Counted from the first letter of the stretch, positions 25,829 to 34,797 are shown. The stretch is DNA of 64,000 bases from Sva-07 sp942492715 (GCA_942492715.1 CALOFW010000027.1:1-64000); one strand, 5' to 3'. Translations and numbers: made by a program. The notes: a model not told the origin generated them from the sequence alone.

Positions 25829-27175
25829 TCAGGCGGTGTGCCGTCGGTGTTCGGGGGGTTGCCAGGTGGCTCGGTGTTCGGGTGGTGGGTTGAAGTGGAG
25901 CCATTGGGTGTCGAGGCGTTCGCCGAGGGGGTGTTGGTAGACCCCGGTGGGGGGTGGTGGTGGTGCCCCGGGGGGCACGGGTCTCGCCCCGGTCGGACGA
26001 AGGCGTTGGCCGTTGGTGTCGGTGAAGGCGACGGTGTTCTCGTCGGCGTTGCCTGCGATGCCGAGTTGGCCTTGGTGGTGCAGGCGGTGGTGGTGTGGGC
26101 ACAAGGCGATGAGGTTCCAGGTGTCGGTGGGGCCACCGTGTTGCCAGTGGATGATGTGGTGTACTTCCAACACGTGGCTGTGGGTGCAGCCGGGTACCCG
26201 GCAGTGCTGGTCGCGCAGGATGACGAGGCGGCGGGTGCGTTCGGGGATGATGCGCCCGGAGCGTCCGATCGAGATCGGTATCGCATCGTGGATGAAGGTG
26301 GGGGTGATCAGTCCGTCGCATCCGATGTACTTGGCGATGGCGTCGGGGAGGCGTCGGCCTCGGTCGTTGGTGGCGGTGCCGTCGGTGTCGAGGTGGATGT
26401 GGATCCGGAACCGGTCGCGGCGGGCGAGGTCGCCGACGGCGTCCAATGATCGTTCCGCGATGTCACGGATCGTGTCGATCCAGTCGAGGTCGGGGTGGCC
26501 GTCGTGGAAGAGCCGGTCGCGTGATTCACGCAGTGCGTTGGTGATGATCATGCCGGTGGTTTCGTCGCATTCGAGGTTCAGCCGGAACCGGCCGTCGGCG
26601 CCGACTCCGAACCACACCCGGTCCTGCACCCGCGGCTTCGGCGGTGACGGTTCAGCGACAGGATCGACAGACGGCTCGGCATCATCGGTGTCGGTGTTTG
26701 CCGCCTCCGGTTCGCTGTCGTCGCCACTGCTGTTGTCGGTGTCTGCGGGGTCGTCGGGGTTGGGGTAGTCGGGGAACGGATACTTGCCGAGCGCGGTGCG
26801 CAGCTGGTGCACGGTGGCGTTGCGGGCCAACTCGCACACTTCACGGTCCGCCCACCACGGCGCCCGCCGCACCACGGCGACGACCTGGTCGATCGCCAAC
26901 TCACCGCGCCGCAACGCGTCGACGGTCACCGGGAGCTCCGTGGCGCGTTCGGCGATCTCGACGATCTGTTTCGCTCGGGCGGCGGACAGCCCGACTTTCC
27001 AGGCGAGGTACAACTCGGGGCGTTCCACCCCGGGCCCGGCCCACGCGGTGCGATCGGCGAGCATCAGCACACAGGCATCGACGAGGCGGCCGTGCAAGGC
27101 GTTCAGGTGGCCGGCGGTCTCGTTCAGCACCGTGTCGAGATCGTCCTCGAAGGTGATGGCGCCGCCTGACTCCAT
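25829..27175 (-). CDS. HNH endonuclease of the 13E12/DUF222 family
   Basis: The N-terminal about 290 residues are the DUF222 domain, interrupted by an Asp/Glu/Pro-rich loop. The C-terminal HNH motif is complete: CRVPGC, LEVHHIIHWQHGG, NLIALCPHHHRLHH. This family is multicopy in actinobacteria and in Mycobacterium tuberculosis is linked to the REP13E12 repeat. Its role as a nuclease in a mobile element is inferred. The start at 27175 lies in a palindromic gactccatggagtc. Confidence 0.88.
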   Translation of the reverse strand: MESGGAITFEDDLDTVLNETAGHLNALHGRLVDACVLMLADRTAWAGPGVERPELYLAWKVGLSAARAKQIVEIAERATELPVTVDALRRGELAIDQVVAVVRRAPWWADREVCELARNATVHQLRTALGKYPFPDYPNPDDPADTDNSSGDDSEPEAANTDTDDAEPSVDPVAEPSPPKPRVQDRVWFGVGADGRFRLNLECDETTGMIITNALRESRDRLFHDGHPDLDWIDTIRDIAERSLDAVGDLARRDRFRIHIHLDTDGTATNDRGRRLPDAIAKYIGCDGLITPTFIHDAIPISIGRSGRIIPERTRRLVILRDQHCRVPGCTHSHVLEVHHIIHWQHGGPTDTWNLIALCPHHHRLHHQGQLGIAGNADENTVAFTDTNGQRLRPTGARPVPPGAPPPPPTGVYQHPLGERLDTQWLHFNPPPEHRATWQPPEHRRHTA

Positions 27176-27291
27176 GGAGTCATGATAGCACACCAGTACG
27201 ACAACAGCAACATTAATCGAACATGAGTTCAGACAAATGTTCGAACACGAATCTGATTCGGGCGCAGCGACGAGCGCTGTTCGAGCGACGG

Positions 27292-27930
27292 TCAGCCGTC
27301 GCGCCAGGCGTCGTCGAGCGGCGTGACGTCGGTGACGTGGATCTCGGGACCGAGGGACGCGCCGACGAGCTCCAGGCGATCCCCGCTCCAGAACGTGCCG
27401 GGGTCGTACCAGTTCGGAGGGCGCTCGCCGCCGAGCAGCCCCATGCGTTCGTACGTGATCGCGGCCAACTCGGCGCAGTACACATCGGTGAGCGAGATCT
27501 GCTTGCGGACACGCCCGGTCAGCCAGTGCTTGGCGAGCGACGCCGGGCTGGGGAATCCCCGACCGCTGTACTCGGCGACCACTGCCAGCGCCTGGTTCTC
27601 CATGTCGTCGGACACCTCGATGTCGATCTGACGGAACCACGGATCCTGGCCGTACCGGTGCGTCCACACACTCACGGCCCGCTCGAGGAGGTGGAGCTGG
27701 GCGCCGCGTTCGCGCTCGCCGGTCCACACGTTCGGCATGCTCGCGCCGAGTTCGGCGTGCCAGATCAGCGGCGGGAGGTCGTCGATCGCGAGCACGATCC
27801 CCACATGGTTGACGGGGCTGTTCGTGAAGAGGCGGATCGCACGATCGGCGGCCGATCGCCCGCGGAACAGCCAGACGTCGCCGGTCGCCGCTTCGTCGAG
27901 TGCATCGCGTAGGGTCATCGAGTCCGGCAT
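27292..27930 (-). CDS. Permuted papain-like (YiiX/NlpC-type) hydrolase
   Basis: The 212-residue protein starts GDVWLFRGRSAADRAIRLFT and then has SPVNHVGIVL, the histidine motif of circularly permuted NlpC/P60 hydrolases such as YiiX, with a cysteine later in DVYCAELAAITY. In permuted members the order of catalytic residues is His then Cys, as here. The probable substrate is a peptide or lipid amide. No signal peptide is visible. The start at 27930 gives MPDSMTLRDAL; the frame is open for 12 codons upstream. Confidence 0.6.
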   Translation of the reverse strand: MPDSMTLRDALDEAATGDVWLFRGRSAADRAIRLFTNSPVNHVGIVLAIDDLPPLIWHAELGASMPNVWTGERERGAQLHLLERAVSVWTHRYGQDPWFRQIDIEVSDDMENQALAVVAEYSGRGFPSPASLAKHWLTGRVRKQISLTDVYCAELAAITYERMGLLGGERPPNWYDPGTFWSGDRLELVGASLGPEIHVTDVTPLDDAWRDG

Positions 27931-27946
27931 CGGTGCCCTAACGTAG

Positions 27947-28132
27947 GTGCTCGTGAGGTGGGCCAAGATCCTCGGTGTCGCCGGTGTGGTCGCCGTGCTC
28001 GGCGCCGCCGGAGCTGTCGCCTACCAACGCCGGCACCGTCGGGCCTGGGTGGAGTTGCCTCCCGACGAGTTGCGCTCGCGCCTCCATGCGCGACTTGCCG
28101 GCGCCAACGGCGCCGTCGAGGCCACCCGGTAA
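27947..28132 (+). CDS. Small single-pass membrane protein
   Basis: The 61-residue frame starts GTG (a second GTG is at 27953), has one hydrophobic helix (KILGVAGVVAVLGAAGAVAY) and a basic/amphipathic tail. I cannot identify it. It sits between the permuted papain-like gene (opposite strand) and the next small gene on the same strand. Confidence 0.45.
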   Translation: MLVRWAKILGVAGVVAVLGAAGAVAYQRRHRRAWVELPPDELRSRLHARLAGANGAVEATR

Positions 28133-28217
28133 GGTGGCTTCATTGGGGCGCGCGTTGTCCTGATCGCCGAGCGGTCGTGGAGTCACCACGGTCCGGGCGT
28201 CGACGGAACGAGGCAAC

Positions 28218-28478
28218 ATGGCCACCAAGAAGCAGCCGGTCAGCCGCTGGCACGACGGCACCACCCCGGTCGAGGATCTCCCCCCGACCGAGCAGATCGC
28301 CCACGAACTCGTCATCGGACGGCGCGATCTCGCGCCGTCGATCGAACGCATCATGGACGCCGAACTCGACGACGACCAGCGCAACCTGGCGATCACGCTC
28401 TTCCGCGACTCGTTGGACGCCGACGCCGATCCGAACCGCGATCCTCGAGTCGCGATCGCAACGGCAGAAGCCGGCTGA
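28218..28478 (+). CDS. Conserved-looking small acidic protein of unknown function
   Basis: The 86-residue frame is rich in Asp and Glu and is predicted soluble; WHDGTTPVEDLPPTEQIAHE is followed by helical segments. There is no recognisable domain. It precedes the adenosine deaminase by 13 bp and may be co-transcribed with it. Confidence 0.55.
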   Translation: MATKKQPVSRWHDGTTPVEDLPPTEQIAHELVIGRRDLAPSIERIMDAELDDDQRNLAITLFRDSLDADADPNRDPRVAIATAEAG

Positions 28479-28491
28479 CCCGCCGCGCGCG

Positions 28492-29499
28492 ATGAGCGCC
28501 CCGTTTCCCGCCGAGTACGTGCGGGGGCTGCCCAAAGCGGAGCTGCACGTGCATCTCGAGGGCACCGTCGATGCGGCGACGGTGCTGACGCTCGCCGAAC
28601 GCCACGGCGTTCGCCCGCCGGCCGACGACATCGCCGGTGTCGACGCCTGGTTCCGCTTCGACGGGTTCCCGATGTTCCTCGAGCGGTACTTCGCCGTGCT
28701 CGATCTGTTGCGCGAGCCCGACGACTTCGCGCTCGTCGCCGAGCGGTACCTCGACCACGCGGTCGCGCAGGGCGTCGTCCACGTCGAGTTCCATGTTTCC
28801 GCCACCGGCCACATCGTGGAGCAGGGCAAGGCGTGGGGCCCCATCCACGACGGCATCGTCGACGGCTGCCTGCGGGCGGCCGATCGCACCGGCATCTCGT
28901 GGGGTCTGATCCCCGACATCTCACCGCATCTTCCGGCCGAGGCCTGCGCCGTTGCGATGCAAGAGGTGTTCGCCCACGGCACCGACCATCTGGTCGCCGT
29001 CGGCATGGGCGGCCCGGCCGACAGCTGGACGACCGACGACTTCGCACCGATCTACGTTGCTGCACGCGATCACGGGCTGCCCGGGGTCTCCCATGCGGCC
29101 GAACACGGCGGCCCGGCCGAAGTGCGCTTCGCCGTCGAGCAGTTCGGTGCGGTCCGGATCCAGCACGGCATCGGCGTGATGGCCGATCCCGAGGTGGTGG
29201 TGATGCTCGTCGATCGTCAGATCGCCTGCGACGTCTGCCCGGGATCGAACCTCGCGCTGCACGCCGTCGAGTCCGCGGCCGACCATCCCTTGCCGCAGAT
29301 GCTCGATGCCGGCGTCGTCGTGACGCTCGGCACCGACGATCCGCCGATGTTCCAGACCGACCTGCTCGCCGAATACCGGCGCGCGTGGGAGTGGTGCGAT
29401 CTCGATCTCGACGGCGTGAAGGCACTGGCCCGCAACTCGATCGAGCACAGTTTCGCCGCCGACGCCGACAAGGTCGACTGGCTCTCCGATCTCGGATGA
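28492..29499 (+). CDS. add: Adenosine deaminase
   Basis: It deaminates adenosine to inosine, or a related purine. The 335-residue TIM-barrel protein has the zinc motif HVHLEG (H19, H21), a HAAEHGGPAE segment replacing the HAGE motif, QHGIGV with a third zinc histidine and a TDDPPMF aspartate pair near the C-terminus. The substitutions are within the range of the adenosine/aminodeoxyfutalosine deaminases. Thus an aminodeoxyfutalosine deaminase (menaquinone pathway) is an alternative. Confidence 0.85.
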   Translation: MSAPFPAEYVRGLPKAELHVHLEGTVDAATVLTLAERHGVRPPADDIAGVDAWFRFDGFPMFLERYFAVLDLLREPDDFALVAERYLDHAVAQGVVHVEFHVSATGHIVEQGKAWGPIHDGIVDGCLRAADRTGISWGLIPDISPHLPAEACAVAMQEVFAHGTDHLVAVGMGGPADSWTTDDFAPIYVAARDHGLPGVSHAAEHGGPAEVRFAVEQFGAVRIQHGIGVMADPEVVVMLVDRQIACDVCPGSNLALHAVESAADHPLPQMLDAGVVVTLGTDDPPMFQTDLLAEYRRAWEWCDLDLDGVKALARNSIEHSFAADADKVDWLSDLG

Positions 29500-29519
29500 G
29501 CCTCCGGGCGCCGACCCGG

Positions 29520-30491
29520 TCAGTTCGCCGCGCGGATCTGCGGGATCACCTGCTCGGCGAACAGCCGCATCGTCTGGGTGTCGGGGTAGTCGGAGCACCA
29601 CGGGTAGAAGCCCGTGCAGCCGAGGTCGATGTAGGTCTGGAGCTTCTCGGCGACCTGTTCCGGCGTGCCGACCAGGTTGCCGGCGTGCCACGACTCGAAC
29701 GGTTCGCCGTAGAAGCTGCGGGTGCCACCGTCGAGGATCTCCTGCTCGGACTCTCGGATGAACACCTCCGGCGACCACGTCTTCTGGATCTCGTCGTAGT
29801 CGCGGCCGACCTCGCGGCAGTGCTCGCGCAGTACGGCGCACTTGTGCTGGAACTCGTGTGGCTTTCCACCGAAGTTCGAGGCGTCCGCGAGGCGGGCGAC
29901 GACACGGAGGGTGAGCTGCTCACCGCCACCACCGATCAGCACCTGGGGACGTGGTGACTGCAGCGGCTTCGGGTCGCACTGCGCACCGTCGAGTGTGTAG
30001 TGGCGACCGTCGTACGACACGTCGGGCTCCCGCCACATCGCGGTGACGATCTCGACGGTCTCGCGCAGCATGCGGATGCGGTCGGCCGGCGCAGGGAACT
30101 CGTAGCCGTAACCCGTGAACTCGTGCTGGTACCAGCCGGCACCGATTCCCCAGATCAGACGACCGCCCGACATCACATCGAGGTTCGAGGTGAGCTTGGC
30201 CAGCAACGACGGCTCGCGATACGGCGCACATCCGACCATCTGACCGAGCTTGATGGTGCTCGTGCGCTGGGAGATCGCGGCCAGCGTCATCCAACACTCG
30301 AACATCGTCTCGTGTGCGGGCACCGGCACGTTGTGGAAGTGGTCGTACACCCACAGCGAGTCGTAGCCGAGGTCCTCGGCCAGTTGGGCGATGTCGACCG
30401 CCTGCTGCCACTTGTCCACGGGGTCGGCGATGGAGGAGAGCTCCATCTTCCAGCCCTGGGGGATGAACACGCCGAACCGGAGATCTGTCAT
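29520..30491 (-). CDS. LLM-class F420-dependent oxidoreductase
   Basis: The 323-residue (beta/alpha)8 luciferase-like protein begins FGVFIPQGWKMEL and has DSLWVYDHFH, GRLIWGIGAGWYQHEF, and RPQVLIGGGGEQLTLRVVAR, typical of actinobacterial F420-type LLM enzymes that transfer hydride to ketones or imines. Coenzyme F420 rather than FMN is inferred from the family. The start at 30491 is chosen because the homology begins two residues later. Confidence 0.88.
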   Translation of the reverse strand: MTDLRFGVFIPQGWKMELSSIADPVDKWQQAVDIAQLAEDLGYDSLWVYDHFHNVPVPAHETMFECWMTLAAISQRTSTIKLGQMVGCAPYREPSLLAKLTSNLDVMSGGRLIWGIGAGWYQHEFTGYGYEFPAPADRIRMLRETVEIVTAMWREPDVSYDGRHYTLDGAQCDPKPLQSPRPQVLIGGGGEQLTLRVVARLADASNFGGKPHEFQHKCAVLREHCREVGRDYDEIQKTWSPEVFIRESEQEILDGGTRSFYGEPFESWHAGNLVGTPEQVAEKLQTYIDLGCTGFYPWCSDYPDTQTMRLFAEQVIPQIRAAN

Positions 30492-30579
30492 CCGCTCATC
30501 TTGGCAGCACCGGCGGAGGCGGTCGATCGATGCGGTGCCGCGGCGCCACAACCAGGCCAGGCGACGCCACGATCATGAT

Positions 30580-30684
30580 GTGATGAGCGAACGGACCGGT
30601 AGTCGGGCTGGTCGCTCATCGCTCGGGTGGGGACGCGGCCGACGATGAGCGAAGGGACCCGGAGTCGGGCTGCTTGCTCATCAC
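30580..30684. repeat. Two REP-like palindromic elements next to the tRNA-Ser genes
   Basis: Two 39-bp elements, 30582-30620 and 30644-30682, both start gatgagcgaa, continue ggacc...gtcgggctg and end gctcatc. The ends are inverted repeats, so each can form a hairpin. A related element is at 56071-56110, beside another tRNA-Ser. Confidence 0.7.
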
Positions 30685-30689
30685 ATTGG

Positions 30690-30772
30690 CGGAACGGGAG
30701 GGATTCGAACCCCCGAGCCTTGCGGCCGGCCGCTTTCAAGGCGGCTGCATTCGTCCACTCTGCCACCGTTCC
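30690..30772 (-). tRNA. tRNA-Ser(TGA)
   Basis: The reverse strand reads ggaacgg at the 5' end and ccgttccg at the 3' end, the anticodon loop is CTTGAAA with TGA in the middle, and the T-arm is ggttcgaatcc. A long variable arm is present, as expected for serine. CCA is encoded at 30689-30687. Confidence 0.95.
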
Positions 30773-30809
30773 GGTCCCGAGGTTACCGGGCTACACTCCT
30801 GGGCTCCCA

Positions 30810-30898
30810 GGAGAGGTGCCAGAGCGGCCGAATGGGGCGCCCTGCTAAGGCGTTGATCGCAGCAATGTGATCCGTGGGTTCAAATCCCACCCTCTCCG
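30810..30898 (+). tRNA. tRNA-Ser(GCT)
   Basis: Acceptor stem ggagagg pairs with cctctcc, the anticodon loop CTGCTAA has GCT, and the T-loop is ggttcaaatcc. It has a long variable arm and an encoded CCA at 30899-30901. A TACACT -10 box is 10-15 bases upstream. Confidence 0.96.
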
Positions 30899-31121
30899 CC
30901 ACGACCGGCGTCGCCTTCGGGCGCGCCGGTCGTCGTTCGTCCGGGGTGATGGTGAGCCACTCCGTTTCGAATGACATGTGTGTCGTTTGGATGTCACTGA
31001 TGTTGCGGTTTTGTGACGAACGGGATAGAACGGAGAACGACCCGTGGCGCCGATCAGGCGTTCGGGCCTCAACGTCCGATCGGTGAGCGCCGTTGCGCTG
31101 GCCAGATCAGGTGTCTCGCTG

Positions 31122-32453
31122 ATGACGAACCACTCCCACCCCGACTCCGACCGCTGGCGCGATCTGGCACCCGCGGACCCCGGCAGTGACCCGACCCGCG
31201 AGTTCTGGGGAGACGCCGTCGACTGGCCGTCCGAGCCCACGGGCGAGGTGGCAGTGGAGCCGGTACGAGCCGGACTCGGAGCGACGATCGGTCGCTGGTG
31301 GAACTCGACCGCCCGTCCGGCGACCAGGACCCACGCGAGCCGTTCCCACGCCCGCCCCGAGACGCCGCAGCGCCCCGACTCGATCGCCGCCGCCGAGGCG
31401 CCCGACGTGCAGCACCTCACCGACGATGCAGATGACGATGGATGGGACGATGGATGGGACGACGGCTGGGAGCCGGCGCAGCGTCCACGCCCCGGCGTCG
31501 ACCCGTTGCTCGCACGAATCGGTGGCGCGGCCGTCGTCATCACCCTCCTCGTTCCCGTCGTGATGGGGTTCACCTCGGGTTCCGACGATTCGGACACGGT
31601 CCAGACGGCCGACGCCCCGATCGCACCAGCGGCCGGGCCGGCACCGAACTCGGCCCTCGATGATGCGACGGTCACCGCCGCCGAACCCAACGTCACCCCG
31701 ACGCCCACCGTGGCAACCGCCACTGCAGCCGGTCAGACTCCGGCACCTGCTGGCGCCGAGCCGTCCGCCCCTGCGGTCATCGCCGAACCGTCGGTCGAGG
31801 CAACGGACCCACCGTCGGCCGAGGCGCTCGTCGTTGCGCCGTGTGGAGACGAATACGAGATCGCCGTCGGCGACTTCTGGATCCGCATCGCGGACGGCGC
31901 CGGGGTCGAGATCAGCGACCTGCTCGCCGTCAACGACGCCACCTCGGACACGCCGCTCTACCCCGGACGAATGATCTGTCTTCCCGTGGGTGCCGACACC
32001 CCGCCGCCTCCCCCGACGACGCCGTCGACCAGCGCGCCCACCGCGTCCACCAACAACTCGTCGTCGGGATCGACCAACCGGGGCGCCTCGCCGACCCCCG
32101 CCGCCCCGGCACCGCGAACCACGACCGCGCCGACGACGACGGCAGCTCCGCCGACCCCGCCGGCCGCATGGAGTGCCAGCGCCGACCAGGTCCAGACGAT
32201 CATTCGTGACGTCTGGCCCGACGAGTTGGAGGATCGGGCCCTCGAGATCGCCTGGCGAGAGAGCAACTACCGCCCGACGGCGAAGAACAACTGCTGCTAC
32301 GGCGTGTTCCAGATCTACTGGAGCGTGCATCGCAGCTGGCTCGCCGACCTCGGCATCACCTCTGCGGAGCAGCTCTTCGACCCCACCCTCAACGCCCGCG
32401 CCGCACTGACCCTGTATCAGCGGGCGGGTGGCTGGGGCCCCTGGGGCGGCTGA
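31122..32453 (+). CDS. LysM-domain protein with C-terminal transglycosylase-like domain
   Basis: The 443-residue protein has a cytoplasmic N-terminus with an Asp-Gly-Trp repeat (12-bp tandem repeat near 31437), one hydrophobic helix (IGGAAVVITLLVPVVMGF, about residue 130), a Pro/Thr/Ala-rich linker, a LysM-like domain (EIAVGDFWIRIADGAGVEI onward), another low-complexity linker and a C-terminal segment (EIAWRESNYRP, CCYGVFQIYW) like the SLT lytic transglycosylase or resuscitation factor fold. It would bind and cleave cell-wall peptidoglycan outside the membrane. The GTG at 31044 is an alternative start. Confidence 0.75.
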   Translation: MTNHSHPDSDRWRDLAPADPGSDPTREFWGDAVDWPSEPTGEVAVEPVRAGLGATIGRWWNSTARPATRTHASRSHARPETPQRPDSIAAAEAPDVQHLTDDADDDGWDDGWDDGWEPAQRPRPGVDPLLARIGGAAVVITLLVPVVMGFTSGSDDSDTVQTADAPIAPAAGPAPNSALDDATVTAAEPNVTPTPTVATATAAGQTPAPAGAEPSAPAVIAEPSVEATDPPSAEALVVAPCGDEYEIAVGDFWIRIADGAGVEISDLLAVNDATSDTPLYPGRMICLPVGADTPPPPPTTPSTSAPTASTNNSSSGSTNRGASPTPAAPAPRTTTAPTTTAAPPTPPAAWSASADQVQTIIRDVWPDELEDRALEIAWRESNYRPTAKNNCCYGVFQIYWSVHRSWLADLGITSAEQLFDPTLNARAALTLYQRAGGWGPWGG

Positions 32454-32520
32454 AACTCGACAGGTCCGGGCGTCGGCAACTCGGCGATGTCGCGTCTACA
32501 CTGTCGCCCGTCACAAGCCG

Positions 32521-32593
32521 GCGCTCGTAGCTCAATGGATAGAGCACTTGACTACGGATCAAGCGGTTGGGAGTTCGACTCTCTCCGAGCGCG
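32521..32593 (+). tRNA. tRNA-Arg(ACG)
   Basis: Acceptor gcgctcg pairs with cgagcgc; anticodon loop CTACGGA has ACG; T-loop gagttcgactc. CCA is not encoded. A34 of this tRNA is the known substrate of TadA, whose gene is at 58887-59375. Confidence 0.95.
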
Positions 32594-32600
32594 CAGGACA

Positions 32601-32634
32601 CTCAGGGGCCTTCCGGCGACGGGAGGCCCCTGAG
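32601..32634 (+). terminator. Hairpin after tRNA-Arg
   Basis: ctcaggggcct pairs with aggcccctgag around a short GC-rich loop, followed by cgtttt. This is a likely transcription terminator for the tRNA. Confidence 0.65.
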
Positions 32635-32640
32635 TCGTTT

Positions 32641-33255
32641 TCCGGGACCGACGCTCGTCTGCCGGCAGACGGTTGCGAGCACACGGAGCAACGTTGGTCA
32701 CACCGGGACCTTCTGCTCTGTGTCGCCGATGAACTCCGGTGGAGCCTGAAGGGGTCGAGACGGTTCATCCAGTCTCGATTCAGGGTTCGGAAGGCCCTTA
32801 TTCCTGAGGTCACGACGTCCGGAGGTTCGGCGACCCCCACGCCGACCCCCACGCCGCCCCCTGTCGCCCCACCGGGTGAGGGGTTCGACGTGGTGTCGTT
32901 GAATCCGGTGCGGTTGGCTGACACCCGGGCTGGTTGGGTTGCTGCTGATGGGCTGTTCGAGGGCACCGGTCCGGTGTCGGGTGGACAGTTCGTGCAGGTT
33001 CCCGTTGCCGGCCGTGGTGGTGTGCCGGCCGACGCGACGGCCGTGGTTGCCAATGTGACCATTGCCGATCCGGTCGCCGGCGGTTATGCGACGGTGTATC
33101 CGTGTGGGACGGTTCCGTTCACGTCGAGTGTGAACTACTCGGCGGGTGAGAACGTCGCGAACGAGCTGTTCGCAACGTTGTCGCCGACGGGCACGATCTG
33201 CGTGTACACCTCGGCGACGGCCAACGTCATCGTCGACGTCGCCGGCTCCTTCTGA
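32641..33255 (+). pseudogene. 5'-truncated surface-protein domain (RLADTR-type) without a start
   Basis: From about 32875 the frame encodes one full unit of a secreted domain found as repeats in actinobacterial surface proteins: SLNPVRLADTRAGW, then VPADATAVVANVTI, PCGTVPFTSSVNYSAGENVAN and a terminal TANVIVDVAGSF. A Thr-Pro-rich linker precedes it. No ATG, GTG or TTG in the correct frame lies between the tRNA terminator and the domain; the upstream frame runs through tRNA-Arg. I therefore read it as the C-terminal remnant of a larger protein. A true stop and a terminator follow. Confidence 0.65.
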
Positions 33256-33266
33256 CCGGCACCAGC

Positions 33267-33294
33267 AAGAGCGGCACCCTCGGGTGCCGCTCTT
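33267..33294 (+). terminator. Strong hairpin after the surface-domain remnant
   Basis: aagagcggcacc and ggtgccgctctt form a perfect stem around CTCG. It is intact although the gene before it lacks a start, which shows that the 3' end of the old gene is preserved. Confidence 0.75.
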
Positions 33295-33392
33295 CGCGTA
33301 CCTGCCGTCGATCCGAACCGGCGCCGGGACGAGCGCACCACCTGCGCAGGATGGCAATCGTCGGTGAACGATCGGTCACTGTCAGGTTTTCC

Positions 33393-33420
33393 TCAAGTTC
33401 GGCGTCGGTGATGCCGATGG
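33393..33420 (+). promoter_or_regulatory. Sigma-28 (FliA/WhiG)-type promoter for the diguanylate cyclase
   Basis: TCAAGTTC (33393) and GCCGATGG (33413) with 12 bases between match the FliA form TAAAGTTT-N11-GCCGATAA, except for one extra base. The GTG start codon at 33427 is 6 bases after the -10, which points to leaderless transcription. Confidence 0.6.
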
Positions 33421-33426
33421 TCACGC

Positions 33427-34749
33427 GTGAGACTGTTTCGGCTCGGCGCGCTCGTGGGCAGCGTCGTCGTGCTCGTCGCAACGCTCGTCTCGATGGTCAA
33501 CCAACGAGCGGAGCAGCGCGCAGAACAGCAGGCGCGGGTGACCTCCACCGTGCTGCTCGCGGATCAGTCCGTACAGAACACCGTTCTGCGAGCTCTCGCC
33601 GTCGTCGACGTCGTGACCGCCGACACCGATCCCGCAACGATCATCCGCTCGTTCGCGGACGGAGCGTCGGCGTGCGTCCAGTCCGAGGCGGGTGACCGGT
33701 GCACGGCCGGCGACCTGACCGCAACGTCTGCGTTCGGCGACGCGGTCGGCGACGCGGTCGAGCGGGGCGAACCGGCGATCGTTGTCGATGACGCCACGGA
33801 CACGCTCCTCGCAGTCGCCCGGGCGGGCGACGTCACCACTGCCTTGCAGCTCCCCGTCGTTGGGCTCGTCGACCCGATCGCGGCGGGGGCGATCGAAGCG
33901 AACGACGCGGTCGTCGCCATCGAGCTGACGACGAATCGAGGAGGCGTCGGCGGGCCCGATCGCTCGGGACCGACCACGGTCGACGGCCGGGTCGTCGTCG
34001 TGGACACGATCTCGCTCCCCGGGGACGGGGGAGCAGTCCGTGTCTCCGCAGCCGTCGACGACAACGCCAGCCTGCTCGGCGAGAGCGGAACGCTGTACCT
34101 TCTCCTGCTCGCGCTCGGCAGCCTGCTCGCGGCGCTCGCCGGCTGGACGTTCCTGCTCGATCGTCGCTCCCTGGAACGCCAGGCGACGACCGATGACCTC
34201 ACCGGTCTTCCCAACCGGCGCGAGTTCGAGCGGATCACCGAGGAGGAACTGCTGGCCGCAGAACGGTTCAACACCGGTGTGTGCGTGATGCTGATCGACC
34301 TCAACGGCTTCAAGCAGATCAACGACACGCTCGGCCACCAGTTCGGCGACCTCGTGCTGCGAGCCGCTGCGAAACGATTGCGCGACGCCGTGCGCGACAC
34401 CGACGTCGTCGCCCGGTGGGGTGGCGACGAGTTCGTCATCCTGCTGCCCGGTGTCGAGGATGCCTCCGGCGTGAGGGCCAGCGCGGAGCGGATCGGAGGC
34501 CTTCTCGGCGACACGCCGATCGCGGAGGACGTCGTCGTCACCGCAGCGATCGGGGCGGCACTGTTCCCCCGTCACGGTTCCACACTCGACGAACTGGTGC
34601 GCGCCGCCGACGAGGCGATGTACGGCGCGAAGTCGACCGGTGTCGTCCACCGACTCGCCGACGGTCACAGCATCGACGTCGTGTCGGCGATCGGACGTGG
34701 ATACGTCGGCCCCGACCGCCGCCGCGCGCGTGACCACGATCGGGTCTGA
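33427..34749 (+). CDS. Membrane diguanylate cyclase (GGDEF)
   Basis: The enzyme makes c-di-GMP from two GTP. The 440-residue protein has a first membrane helix (about residues 5-22), a sensory extracytoplasmic domain, a second helix (about residues 222-242), and a GGDEF domain. The GGDEF active site is intact (residues 332-336) and preceded by RDTD (323-326), the feedback inhibition RxxD I-site. No EAL domain is present. It has the same type of promoter as the pilus operons, so its product may control the pilus. Confidence 0.93.
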   Translation: MRLFRLGALVGSVVVLVATLVSMVNQRAEQRAEQQARVTSTVLLADQSVQNTVLRALAVVDVVTADTDPATIIRSFADGASACVQSEAGDRCTAGDLTATSAFGDAVGDAVERGEPAIVVDDATDTLLAVARAGDVTTALQLPVVGLVDPIAAGAIEANDAVVAIELTTNRGGVGGPDRSGPTTVDGRVVVVDTISLPGDGGAVRVSAAVDDNASLLGESGTLYLLLLALGSLLAALAGWTFLLDRRSLERQATTDDLTGLPNRREFERITEEELLAAERFNTGVCVMLIDLNGFKQINDTLGHQFGDLVLRAAAKRLRDAVRDTDVVARWGGDEFVILLPGVEDASGVRASAERIGGLLGDTPIAEDVVVTAAIGAALFPRHGSTLDELVRAADEAMYGAKSTGVVHRLADGHSIDVVSAIGRGYVGPDRRRARDHDRV

Positions 34750-34785
34750 TCGGGTCGGTTCGAGAGCGAGCATCGGACGGTTGCC

Positions 34786-34791
34786 TACACT
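34786..34791 (+). promoter_or_regulatory. -10 element (TACACT) for leaderless aminotransferase gene
   Basis: TACACT ends 6 bases before the GTG at 34798; no ribosome binding site is seen. Confidence 0.5.
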
Positions 34792-34797
34792 GCGACC

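Noticed and set aside
25829..27175. HNH protein considered as part of a restriction or defence system
   Set aside because: The DUF222-HNH architecture is the 13E12 family; no methyltransferase or other defence gene is adjacent.
30580..30684. Repeats near tRNA-Ser considered as attachment sites of an integrated element
   Set aside because: They are palindromic, do not match the tRNA 3' end, and no integrase gene lies between or near.
31122..33255. Possibility that the LysM gene and the surface domain form one gene read through tRNA-Arg
   Set aside because: The LysM gene has its own stop at 32453, and a tRNA with a terminator lies between.
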